Shown here: in pieces, positions 20,815 through 32,310 of the stretch
How the letters are laid out: each line of letters opens with the position of its first letter
Numbering within the stretch: position 1 is the stretch's first letter
NCBI GenBank assembly: GCA_026182355.1
Contig: JAPFBL010001617.1
Coordinates: forward strand, 2,477,501 to 2,541,500
DNA from: Hermatobates lingyangjiaoensis
Lineage: Eukaryota; Arthropoda; Insecta; Hemiptera; Hermatobatidae
Direction of reading: 5' to 3'
DNA length: 64,000 nt
Made by a program: the position numbers and the translations under genes
The notes under the pieces: generated by a model
Database searches by the model: none
Told to the model about the DNA's origin: nothing
The model's input: only the letters and a program-made list of their open reading frames with translations

Positions 20815-21405
20815 GTAAAAAACGATAAACTAAAATGGTAAACAAAACAAATGCTACGGTACTAAGAGCGGTTAAGAACTAACTACCATAGGATGGAAAT
20901 AAGAAAATATGCGGACGGGAGGGAGGAGTAAGTAGGAGGGCCTGTTTAGGCATGCAGGGCAGGGCACTGAACCAAACTACCTGCGGGTCCCTATACCTAC
21001 CTCTCTTACAAACTTATAGTTTGTATCAAAATTTTTTGAACAAAATATAAGGTATTACATTAAGGTCACTGTTTTGAATATTTAAAGCTTCCGAGACATC
21101 AGATTATATATCCTCGAAGCCCTTTACATCAAAGACTAAATCCTTGTTTAAATATTCAAAATAGTGATCTTAATGTAATACTTAGTTCAAAAAATTTTGA
21201 TGCGAACTATAAGTTAGTATTAGAGGTAGGTGCAGGGATACGCAGGTAGTTTGGTTCAGTGCCCTGCCCTGCATGCCTATACAGGCCCTCCTACTTACTC
21301 CTCCCTCCCTTCCACATATTTTCTTATTTCCATCCTAGTTAGTTGTTAACCGGCCTTAGTGCCGTAGCATTTGTTTTGTTTACCATTTTAGTTTATCGTT
21401 TTTTA

Positions 21406-21437
21406 CTTGATGATGACTAATGTGAGCCGAAAGCTTC
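21406..21437 (+). ncRNA. hammerhead-like motif, right arm of foldback
   Basis: Reads TTGATGA, TGACTAATGTGAGCC, GAAAGCTTCTG. It is the inverted partner of the left-arm motif, but the first C of CTGATGA is T and stem II has a mismatch, so it is probably inactive. Confidence 0.35.
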
Positions 21438-21440
21438 TGT

Positions 21441-22299
21441 TTTATATACTTTTATGAACATCTTCATATACCTGAAAAGCCTTTGCTGTGTTTCTAGGGT
21501 ACAGGTTCTGAAACTGCTTGAAGTTGGAGATCTTCTAATTCTAAAAATAGCTGAAAGCACACTGTATACGAATATTTGAGAAATATTTTAATTAAATCAA
21601 ATACAATACGGTAAAAATAATCATCAAAAAATAAAGGCAATGAGACTTACTTTCAGGTTGCTTATTCTTCTGCCCAGAGAAAAATAAACTTGATGAGCCT
21701 CAGCGTCTTCTTCAGTGTTTGGGGATAAAAACATTGATAGGGGTAGGGAGGAGCTCGCATTTCTTTTTCAATTCACTGAAAAGTTTTTATGCCTAGCCTA
21801 TTTTGACTAAAGAATAATCTGAATCACTCAGAGACACCTAGAAACCCTATGGACACCCTTAACAGATTTAAGCCCTAACATATCACGATTGGTCGGGGAA
21901 GAACTGTGGAAGTGAGGGGGTTTTGAAGAGTGTATGATGTTTATTTTCTATTTGTTGTGTACTGTAAATGATTATATGCAATAAACACAAACATGCTCAC
22001 TAACCTGTGTACAGGTATCCTACCGTCTGTACCTGCAACAGTACACACATGTTAATATTAACTCAATTGTAATGTAACATTTTATGGAATCTTTGTCAGT
22101 CATTGTTATGATTAGTCATATGAAATAATTCTGATATATGTCAAAGTTATATAATTAAAACATAAATCAGCTCATCATATAAAGTATTTTTTCTCGTTTT
22201 CTTCATTCACAAACAGAACTATTCCTAATAATTGTATTCTTTGACAACAGCTGTTACCAAAGCATCAATAAGATGCGAATTCATATAAAATACCAAATG
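21441..22299. other. probable decayed repeat at 21640-21910, otherwise spacer
   Basis: The - strand near 21715-21675 reads ACTGAAGAAGACGCTGAGGC then TCATCAAGTTTATTTTTC, the same arrangement as the other hammerhead-like repeat ends but with a degraded GAAA. The rest of the stretch is unrecognised. Confidence 0.35.
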
Positions 22300-24180
22300 A
22301 CATTTGCTATCAAATGAAAAGGAATAATTATTAATTACCATGGCATATGGCATAATGCAACAGTGCATAGTCTACCATGTTTCATAACCGAGAGCAATCG
22401 CGAACTGGTTCAGTTAAATAAAAAACCAGGTATTTTTCATATCAATTTTTATGATAATGACACTCATTTTAGGTTTGTTTGATATCGGTGAATCAAAAAG
22501 AAGAAATTAACTTAAAAAAAGTAAAGAAAAAAATTTAATACTATTTAAATTTTAATTTATTTCGTATAATTTAACATATATGGGTTGACACATTGTTAAA
22601 ATTATAGCTAAAAGACTAGTGTTGACATAATTATCAAGTGACATTGTGGCTGAACAAAAAAAAATTTCATTATTACATTGCCATTAAATTACCTCGTTAC
22701 ATTGTCGGCCATGTTTATTTGACGAAAAGCAATTGAAAGTGGTTCAGTCCAATAAATAAATTTTTTTTTATCAAATTTTATGATAATACACTTATTTTAG
22801 GTTTGTTTTATATCAGTGAATCAAAAAGAAGCAATTAACTTAAAAAAAGTAATTAAAAAATTTACTTCTATTTAAATTTTAATTTATTCCGTATAATTTA
22901 ACATATATGGGTTGACACATTGTTAAAATTATAGCTAAAAGACTAGTGTTGACATAATTATCAAGTGACATTGTGGCTGAACAAAAAAAAATTTCATTAT
23001 TACATTGCCATTAAATTACCTCGTTACATTGTCGGCCATGTTTATTTGACGAAAAGCAATTGAAAGTGGTTCAGTCCAATAAATAAATTTTTTTTTATCA
23101 AATTTTATGATAATACACTTATTTTAGGTTTGTTTTATATCAGTGAATCAAAAAGAAGCAATTAACTTAAAAAAAGTAATTAAAAAATTTACTTCTATTT
23201 AAATTTTAATTTATTCCGTATAATTTAACATATATGGGTTGACACATTGTTAAAATTATAGCTAAAAGACTAGTGTTGACATAATTATCAAGTGACATTG
23301 TGGCTGAACAAAAAAAAAATTTCATTATTACATTGCCATTAAATTACCTCGTTACATTGTCGGCCATGTTTATTTGACGAAAAGCAATTGAAAGTGGTTC
23401 AGTCCAATAAATAAAATTTTTTTTTATCAAATTTTATGATAATACACTTATTTTAGGTTTGTTTTATATCAGTGAATCAAAAAGAAGCAATTAACTTAAA
23501 AAAAGTAATTAAAAAATTTACTTCTATTTAAATTTTAATTTATTCCGTATAATTTAACATATATGGGTTGACACATTGTTAAAATTATAGCTAAAAGACT
23601 AGTGTTGACATAATTATCAAGTGACATTGTGGCTGAACAAAAAAAAAATTTCATTATTACATTGCTATTAAATTACCTCGTTACATTGTCGGCCATGTTT
23701 ATTTGACGAAAAGCAATTGAAAGTGGTTCAGTCCAATAAATAAAATTTTTTTTTATCAAATTTTATGATAATACACTTATTTTAGGTTTGTTTTATATCG
23801 GTGAATCAAAAAGAAGCAATTAACTTAAAAAAAGTAATTAAAAAATTTACTTCTATTTAAATTTTAATTTATTCCGTATAATTTAACATATATGGATTGA
23901 CACGTAGTTAAAATTATAGCTAAAAGACTAGTGTTGACATAATTATCAAGAGACATTATGGGTGAACAAATAAAGTTAACGTTTTCAAAGAAAAAAATTA
24001 ACTACCATTTAAATTCTAATTTATTATGTATAATTTAATATATATGTGTTGATACATAGTTAGAATTATATTTAAAAGACAAATGTTAAATGTTAACATA
24101 AAATATCAAATGACATTATTGGTGAACAAAGAAAAATTGTTATATTACCTGGGCACAGAGCCTCAGTGAACGTTCCTCCA
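22300..24180 (+). repeat. ~327-bp tandem repeat, about five units with diverged ends
   Basis: The landmark ATTTTAGGTTTGTTTTATATC recurs near 22470, 22798, 23123, 23450 and 23780. The inner units are almost identical, differing in A-run length and a few bases. The first (about 22300-22470) and last (about 23930-24180) are clearly diverged. Each unit holds CGTTACATTGTCGGCCATG and GTGGTTCAGTCC. No protein frame. Confidence 0.92.
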
Positions 24181-27100
24181 TGTTCCGTTGATGAAGAGCA
24201 GCAGCAGACTGACTAGTTCTGACCTGCAAGGAACTTTAGGGAGTCCAAAAGTTCACTTACGCTGTCCTAGAACAGATTGGCCAACCCCATTACGACTAGA
24301 TATTTACTTCATTAAAAAATCAAACGAATTTGTTAAATGTTTCATTTTATAGAAAGTTTTTTTTACGGGTCAGTGATAAATTTTATGCCTATTGCTATAT
24401 GGTTTACATCAATAAAGAATTGAAAATAACAGTTGATATTTAAAATACAACACTGTTTTGTTAAAACTTCGAGAAATAAGTTATTACTAAACGATTTAAC
24501 AATAGATTAGGGAATAGTATTACTTCACTATAAATAAAATGTAGCGACAATATCAAAATATGATTTTAAAATTTCATTGTCTTGATGATATTTGAGTGGG
24601 TGTGGGTGGGAATGATTCTTGCAGTTTGACACAAAAATATGAAATTCATTATATACATAATTCCAAATAAGAAGAACTACATAGCTTTTTGTCAATATCG
24701 AAGCATGACAAAGATGCTTTATGGTAATTTATGCCAAAACACAAACCATTGTTCTTGTTTTTTGGAGACAAAAAAACTGTTATTTTGCACATAACATCAT
24801 CACAGTATTAAGTTTAATAGAAATTTCGTTTTGGATACTAGGAATACAATGAAAGTCAAATAATAACTTCTTTCTTCGGTTACTTCTCAGAATCACAATT
24901 TCAAATAAATTCATTACTTTAGATACAAAAAAAATCAACCAGAATCAAATGAGCATTCGAAGCAAAATAAAAAAAACGAGGTAAGTGTCATTTCATTTAT
25001 TAAACATATTGAACTTGGAAATATAATAAAATAAAAATGTGTACATAATGCATTTAACTGCCTTGCATGGACTACATGCATATGCTCTCCTTCTCATAAT
25101 TGTTGATATAATTCCTAATAATGGACATTTGGACGAGTAATTTTTGATTACTTAATATAAAATATTATACTACCGAAATAATTTCACTAAATGAAGGACA
25201 GTAAAAAGAAATATTGTACAATGTATAATTTGTTCACAACATAAAATAACTGAAGTAGTATGCACTTAACAATACTGTGAGTTAATATATTATTGAATTA
25301 ATTTATAATCAATTTAATTCATTAATTATTAAGCTTCACAATAAGTTGTATTGCAAAAGACCTCATTTGTAGTAGTAACAATAACAGTTCTTATTTCAAT
25401 TAATTCATTCTAATCAATGCCTACAAGCATTTAACTGGTTGTGATGAAAATAAAATCTTTATTAAAAAGTCTGGAGTGGTCATTTTTAAACCAATTTCAA
25501 CATTAATAACGGTATCAATACCCATCACAGAAATAAAATACCTTCTTATTCTAAATTACAATCGAACTACGAAATTTACTACTAGTCAATAACTGAAGTA
25601 TGTTACACCTTCTTAATTTACTTTGAATGTAGTTAATATGATCCATTTTTGAAGACATCTTAGTCAAAATATGCTTCATATATACAATATACAGTGCGTA
25701 ATACTATATTATTTATCAAGATGAACATTTACACACTTAATATGTTATGTATCAAAGATATTCTGTTTACTTAATGCTGTTTACTAAATTATAAGAAGTA
25801 TAACTTTTATAACATAATGGAAATACTATTTTTTCATTCATCTTAAATTATAGTTATTGTAAAAAATTAATTAAGCCACAATATTTCAATTAGTTTAACA
25901 TATTTCTAATTAAATATGTCTTATGTAAAATATTCTGAAGCAAATATGAACTTTGAATAAAGTAGGTAATTTTTCTTCATAAATAATCGACAATAAGCAT
26001 TTTAAATCTTTCTTAACACTATGTTTAATCCACAAGATTTCATTTTAGCAATAAGATACAAAATGTGTTAACCTAAAAGAATGCTAATTTAAAATTCAAC
26101 TCATCATAGTTATTGAAAGCAATCATTAAGTAATCATCTGATTATTTACATTTGCAATTAATATTAAACTATTTAACACTATGATACTGCAGAAGTAGGT
26201 AAGTTAAGACAAAAATTGTACTTACGGTTTTAAGTTATCATTATTATATGAAATATCACGTTGAGTGAATAAACTTCTAAACTATTAGAACATTATTTAA
26301 AGACACTCCCGAAAGCTAACACTTTACTGTGGTATAAGGGCGTCAGTTTTGCTTTGTTTATAGCTTGCTTAAAATAAAAATTACTTTCATATTGCAGTTG
26401 TTTGTTTAGATGTTTCTTTAAGACACATTTGGTTTGGTCTATGCTCAACTGTACTATAATTAAATATATTGTCAAAATCATGATTAATCAATTTAACTGA
26501 ATGATTTTTTTCAAATATGGTAGGCTTCATTTTGCAATTTTTAGAGTAATCTTTACGATAAGAGGGTTACGTTGATAATAATAATAATGATGACGACTTT
26601 ACATCATTTAGATAATTTTTTTTTTCTGGAAAGTATAAAAGTTTATCTTTAATAGGTAGTTAGAGGTGGTTAGTGGTATAAACAATCACCATTTGCTTGT
26701 ATGAAAATTGTACTTGTATGTAATGTAGACTTGAATAATTCATCTTGCTAGTTTATTACTATAATACAAAATATTTGCACAACAAGTAACCTAAGATTCT
26801 TATTGATATGTACTTGTGCTTGCTTCAACATTAGAATACAACTGACTTAGAATAGACTAGTATGTTACTACTGAGGAATCAGTAACCTCAGGCATATGAA
26901 ACATTTTAGTTATATATATTATTAATTTTGTATACCTTACAAAATAATTCTAAGCTATCAATATTATTTACAGAGAATTTTTCTTAAGTGACTACTAGAC
27001 TTTATTGTAACGATTCATATATAACAAGATACTAACCAGACAAAGAATGTGTATTAATATTTCTTACAACTCTGCATAAACTAAACAGATCTAACATGAT

Positions 27101-27809
27101 GCTAAATCGCTGAAAAATAATCATTATTTTCTTCTTGTTATCCTGTAAAGAGTAGCATCTAAGTACCCTTCGTTCCTTCATTATTATCAAATACTATAAA
27201 TCATTCTGGAAATTTCATTTGACCTGATTTTTATTTTTTCATTTGGATATTATTTTACAAGAAGTTTCTGTATATCTTCTCTAGACTATTGAGTGAATAT
27301 TGAAAGCTAATTATAGAAACAATTATTATCTGATTTTTGGATTAATGTTTAAGTTAAAATTGAATAAGTTCAATAGGCTGATTTGTCTTAATTAATTGAA
27401 CGCCAAAGAAAGCAGAAATGAATTTGAAACCTCAGCGTAAGAGTAAGGATATACTAATTAGATTTTGAATCTCATTGTTTGTAAAATATATTTATACATC
27501 CATCTGCAAGTACAAGTATTTAGCATGTTTAATATTGATACAGTGTGTCTTCAGTGCATTCGAGATAATATGACATAGTTATAGTTAATGATGAGTTAAC
27601 AGATACACCCAAGTCCTTAATTATGTCTCCTCTCTCCAGTGGTTAATTCCAGTTTCAAACTCTTCCCAACAGTTTCTGTAACCATTGAATATCACGGTTA
27701 ATTCAAATAAGTTAAAAGAGAAAGTTGTTAATGACGTTCTAATATAAGTATTTATTTTCATAGCTTCAGGGATTCTATTTGGTATGAATTTCGAATATGT
27801 TGGTTTCAG
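24181..27809. other. intergenic or intronic spacer upstream of the 27.8-kb gene
   Basis: At 24181-24300 a GC-richer stretch with GAAGAGCAGCAGCAGACTGA continues the last diverged tandem unit. The remainder is AT-rich. I looked for an upstream exon with a start codon and a phase-0 donor for the gene beginning at 27810 and did not find one I trust. A TE-A-like GTCTGGAGTGG scrap is at about 25470. Confidence 0.45.
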
Positions 27810-27995
27810 ATTGATCAAGCTATTAATAGAGAGGCGAGCCAAGTGAAAGAAGTAACCGACTCAAGTGTAATACATCACCTAAGACCTACTTCGCCGAGCC
27901 TTCCAGCCTCTTTAGTAGCGACTGGCAAACACCCTACCATCGACCTTGAGAAACACCAGCAAGCTATCATGTCCGGCTACAACAGACACTCTTCC
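27810..27995 (+). CDS. exon a of the YYQP gene
   Basis: Acceptor TTGGTTTCAG and donor GTAAGT frame exactly 62 codons in phase 0/0, from IDQAIN to MSGYNRHSS. It is polar and Ser/His/Gln-containing with no domain I recognise. Confidence 0.6.
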
Positions 27996-30920
27996 GTAAG
28001 TTTCTGTTTTTTTTTTAAACAAAACCTAGAATTAGGATAAATACAAGAATAATTATGATTCATCACGGTTAAAATAAAATTCAAATACAAACTAAGAACA
28101 AACTTCTCATATTAGTCTACTTTCTTTGATGAATTGGAAATTGAAAACACTATTCACATCTTCATGATAACTAGTTCAACTACTGAAACATGTCAACTTA
28201 GAAAAGATATTATAAATCTAGATTAGTGGTTCTCAACCTTTTTTTATCCATGGACCTTTTTTCCCTTCTTTTGTTCTTGGTGAACTCTTTCATAACTATT
28301 GAACATAAGAACAATTTTCTATTTTTCAATAATACAAATTTTAATTTTAAGGTTTTAACTATCAAAGAAATAATATATAATTAAGTTTTATTATTAAATT
28401 GAAAATAATTTAATACAAATAAACTATTCCACAATTATAATAATAACCATGATCATAATGCTTAGCAATAATAATAATAATCATAATTATGTTGGTATAA
28501 TTACAATAGCACAATATTTCTTCTGAAGAGAACATCCACTTTAGTTATGATCCCTTTGTAAATAGCTTACAATATATTGTGTAGACTTTAGATCAGGGGT
28601 CTAATTTGTCACAATGTCATACATACCCTCACCCCCTCTTCTTCCTAAGACTATCTTTTTCGAAAAGTGTATTCTAAATAATGTGAAAATATTACAAAAA
28701 GTCGCTTCATTTTGTCTTTATTAGCATATATATTTACAACTTTACATGGACTATGTTCATAAACCTAGAAAGCTTTCCTGACTCTGTAAACTTACAGTTA
28801 TCACAATTCACCCCCTGAAAACTTAAAATTCAACCCTAGCGATGAATTTCACCCCCATTGAGAACTCTTTCTCTAGATGAGTTAGATTTGTGTGGCTAAC
28901 ATTACCAATAAGTTGTAGCAGCAAGCGTCAGCACTGGAGTCTGCCGCCTCCTACCCATCGCCTAATCTTCAGCAGAACTATGCCGTCCTCAACAACCTCG
29001 GTATGAGGACGATATGACACGGTACCCGGCCAGTACCAGCTACCTGCAACCGCAGCCTTATTACAACCTCAGCCCTACTACCAACCTCAACCTCAACCGT
29101 ATTACCAGCCACAACGTTATTACCAGCCACACAACTATTACCAGCCACCTTTCCCCGCCATCCACCATACTACCACCAGAAGTGCTCCTCAGTAAGTCTC
29201 TTTAATTCTAATCCATTCACAGTCAAGAAGCTAAACCTGTTGTGAGGTTTAGCTCATCCATCTCATTATAAAATATATAGTTTTCCAGAAATAAATAAGC
29301 AATTAATTTAATTAAATTTAATTCCTTAAAATTAATAAATTCTTGCCTATAGTAATGACCAAAATAAATAATTGCAATAATAACTATCACTTCTAATCAT
29401 TTAACTAATAAAATTGTAAAATAAATAACAATTAAATTAATAATGAGGTATTCATACATTTAGAAGACATGAACATTGCTTTTTATCATTTCTCCCAAGG
29501 AGAGCTGGTAGAGAGACTGTAGGTCATGTACTAAGCTGTGCTATTATTTGTCCTATAGGATCATTTTAATTGATGTTATTTATATACACCACACGTTTTT
29601 CTAGTTATATTATATTATTTTATATTTATTTTATGACAATATAAAGAACACAGGATACACAATGGAATAAAACAGTCGATATTTTAACCGTAGTTTATCA
29701 TCAAGGGAAGATTAGCTAGACAAAGTGCTTTCCTAGTCTTCCCCTGATGGGAACTTTGGTTGAAAACATAAATTTCAGTAATTTTTTTATATATCTTATG
29801 TTATTTCGAAGTTGTTAATGAAGTCAGTTGAATATTCGTTTTTTTTTTTGTAGTTCTATATAAAAGAGTGTAAGTAATTGGTTTTGATGTAATTTCAGAG
29901 AGACTTGGACGTTAGAGGTCAACTTGAGACGCTTACTTCGCAAATGGTAGGACGAGTGAGGAATGTCACCTGCGTTATGCAAGAACTTGGCTACGTAAGT
30001 TAACCAGATATAATTACGAAATCAGCTCCTCAATAAAGACAAATCATATTGGGAAATTTCAAAATTTACGTCTCTATAAAAAAAATTTTTTTGTAAAAAA
30101 TTTGAGGCGTAATTTTTGAAATTCCCCCATGTGAGTAAATACCTGACTATAACAGATTGCATAAGTAATGAAAGACAAATCAAATAAACTAAACATGAAA
30201 CTAATCTTTATTTTTAAGTGATATGTTAAAATCAAAATAGCTAATGGAAATATTAATTATTAATAAGATTCCATTTTTGTTAGCCATTGCCCAAAAATAA
30301 CAAAGTGTATGGTGTTAAGGTGGATCACTGCTTTATTCTTTTGTTTGAAAGAGGTATTCTCTGAAGAGCATACAAACAATATGAAAATGCTCAAATAGTT
30401 GAATGCGAATAAACAGTGAAATCAATTTTGTGTTTAAAAAGCCGGAAATTAGTATAATGGTTAGGATAGGCGCACTAAGGTGGTCAGGACGTGTAGTGAG
30501 GATGCCAAACATGGAATTTGCCAAGGAAGTTATTTGTTGAAAGAGTAGATCGGTCTAGATGGAGTATAGACATTTCTTCAGTGTGCTAAGAATCCAGAAC
30601 AGGGACGACTGGTGAAGTGTTTGGAGGAGGTGAGGGCGAGGTAACGTAACGGCAATCCACTATCAGTGATTGCCCAGCTTACTTCATAAATCCATACTTA
30701 ATGTTTGATTAACAAGTACTTAACGAGATAAAATGGTAAGTTCTTCGGTAATTAGTGTTAACCTCAGTGACAGTAACAACATAATTTAATATATTCATTG
30801 ATAAAACATGTTTACATATCTGTATGATCAGACGAAATCTCTGTTTAGTTGGATATCAACTTGGAGCCTGATTACGAAAGAATCTTGAACATTTTGAAAA
30901 AAGAAATCTTGACATTTTCT
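27810..30920 (+). CDS. secreted-type Tyr/Gln/Pro-rich gene fragment (four exons seen)
   Basis: Exons read from splice sites: 27810-27995, 28919-29191, about 29901-29994 and 30849-30920, all with GT-AG borders and compatible phases. The product begins IDQAINREASQVKEVTD, passes a YYQP-type repeat (QPYYQPQRYYQPHNYYQP), and ends with a conserved-looking domain: RVRNVTCVMQELGY then LDINLEPDYERILNILKKE. The N-V-T-C-V-M-x-E-L-G-x-L-D motif resembles an arthropod family of secreted proteins whose function I do not know. First exon with signal peptide and last exons are not seen, so about 208 codons are visible. Exon 2 needs two one-base corrections to stay open. A hAT remnant lies in intron 1 and a foldback in intron 2. 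It is either a living gene with consensus errors or a young pseudogene. Confidence 0.6.
28224..28870 (+). mobile_element. short hAT-type element in intron 1
   Basis: Left end TAGTGGTTCTCAACC and right end TTGAGAACTCTTT form an imperfect inverted repeat of the kind seen in many hAT elements. Flanks are ATCTAGAT (28216-28223) and CTCTAGAT (28871-28878), a near-duplicate octamer. The 647 bp between have no open frame. A CAGGGGTC motif near 28593 may be the end of a second, nested hAT. Confidence 0.65.
28919..29191 (+). pseudogene. exon b of the YYQP gene, two apparent one-base deletions
   Basis: After acceptor TTGTAG it reads QASALESAASYPSPNLQQNY and AVLNNLG. It then needs one extra base near 29002 to continue YEDDMTRYPASTSYLQPQPY, and another near 29064 to continue into QPQPYYQPQPQPYYQP to the GTAAGT donor at 29192. 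Both shifts are single-base losses. Uncorrected, the first frame stops at 29015-29017. Confidence 0.6.
29664..29780. repeat. small foldback with hammerhead-like ends, intron 2
   Basis: About 29664-29719 is an imperfect inverted copy of 29733-29780. Outward-pointing strands read CTTGATGATAAACTACGGTT then AAAATATCG, and CCTGATGGGAACTTTGGTTG then AAAACA, each a TGATG box, short hairpin and GAAA/AAAA. Both are degraded. Confidence 0.5.
29901..29994 (+). CDS. exon c of the YYQP gene
   Basis: Reads DLDVRGQLETLTSQMVGR then VRNVTCVMQELGY, ending at donor GTAAGT. The phase from exon b fits the second AG of TTTCAGAG as acceptor; the first AG would give the same frame with a different junction codon. 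Confidence 0.65.
30849..30920 (+). CDS. exon d of the YYQP gene
   Basis: Acceptor CTGTTTAG, 24 codons reading LDINLEPDYERILNILKKE then ILTFS, donor GTAAGT. Phase 0/0. The next exon is not found; TE-A copies begin 480 bp downstream. Confidence 0.6.
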
Positions 30921-31400
30921 GTAAGTATATAATCATTTTATAATTTAGATGAACAAAAGTATGCACCGAATTAATATAACTGAATTCAGAAGACATGATT
31001 GTACTCATTCTTCTTATCTTATTATTGAGGTTTACAATTTGTAAAATAAATATCTAAATAACAGAAATGTGTATTCAAAACTTTAAATCGGTTGTTGGAA
31101 TTGTCAAGGGTAGTAATGATTTAGGTCTGTTCTAAGTCCCATGTTAGTTCTTGTACTATTTATAAATATGCATTCGTAAAAAATATAAACAATTAACAAC
31201 AGATGCTCTTGTTAACCTTCACAAACAAGAATCTACATTCAAGAATGAACAATTCAAGGAATGAAAAACCAGTCAACAAAACACAGAAAAAAATAAGACG
31301 GATTTATTAATTTATGATTGACCCTTATTTTAGAGAATTTTGAATCTTTGTCTCAGGGAAGGTGTTAAACTGATTGTTTACCAGATAAAGACTATTAAAC
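30921..31400. other. AT-rich spacer
   Basis: No exon or repeat recognised between the last visible exon of the YYQP gene and TE-A copy 2. Confidence 0.5.
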
Positions 31401-32234
31401 AAAATCTGGAGTGGCCTACTTTCCTATAAGTAAACTTAATATCAATCTTCATGGGTATATAATGTTTCATTTAAGCATAATGTAAACATCTAAATATGAG
31501 ATGTTTATTAGTCCTAAGGTAGTACAGTTAGTGATTGATCGACTTATCAATATATAAGCTTATTTTTGTATATCACACCACTCATGCAAATAATCTCATT
31601 AGTATAACTACAGCAGTAGTAACATTTTTGAAAAGCCAAAATAAAAATTTCTTGACACGAAATAATCTCCTACAAGAGAATCAACTCATTCTCCACATAA
31701 TACTCTATTTGTTGCCTTAGGTTTATTTTGATCCGTCAAACTGTTTGGCTTGTATCGCTCTCACAAGCTTTGAGATTGAATTATAAGTCAACATTTTTAC
31801 CATTTATTGAAAAAACAATATTTACCGTTGTTTTAAAATTCTAAATATATTTTTCGTTTATTTCATTTGTTACCACAAAGATAATACGAAAATTTCAGTA
31901 CTCTAGAGTTATCAGTTTAGGAGAAAAAAATGTTTTATAAAAACTGGTTTTTGGCAAACAAAGTGACTTTCCCGTCATACATAATTCTTCCCAAACAATA
32001 GGGATTATCTATATTATAGGGCCCATTTTCGTGTAAAATATCAACTTGATCCATCAAAGATTCTGGACAGTAGCGTGGCAACAAGCAATGCTAACACACT
32101 CACCCACCCACACACACACAGACATCATCGAAAAAACATCATAAAACGAATTTTGGGATCTCAAAACAAATATTTCCGTCAAAATCTTGAGATTGAATTT
32201 TTCCACGATCACTATACTTTACTTATAGGAAAGT
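31401..32234 (+). mobile_element. TE-A copy 2, internally deleted
   Basis: Has the left end (AAAATCTGGAGTGGCCTAC) and the right end (CACGATCACTATACTTTAC) of the family. About 1.4 kb of the middle is missing, with the junction near 31690, so it is an internal deletion derivative. Confidence 0.75.
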
Positions 32235-32310
32235 AAAAATATCAAAAATTCGACAATATAGCAAGTGATCCCTTACTCAAGGATAAACAAACTCAAATTT
32301 CATGATTTTT

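Larger units (their letters stand above)
20782..21440. mobile_element. long inverted-repeat foldback with hammerhead-like ends
   Basis: Left arm about 20782-21090 and right arm about 21148-21440 are inverted copies; the shared core GTTCAGTGCCCTGCCCTGCA appears on opposite strands near 20960 and 21260. The loop is about 57 bp. The outer end of each arm carries TGATGATG, GGCTAATGTGAGCC and GAAAGCTT on the outward-pointing strand. No protein frame. It resembles a head-to-head pair of PLE-type 3' ends. Confidence 0.75.

Noticed and set aside
26293..26481. 62-codon - strand frame
   Set aside because: Isolated, AT-rich, no homology features, no splice or promoter context.
27621..27842. 73-codon - strand frame opposite the YYQP gene
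   Set aside because: Overlaps the + strand exon at 27810 and its acceptor; composition is unremarkable, so it is a shadow.
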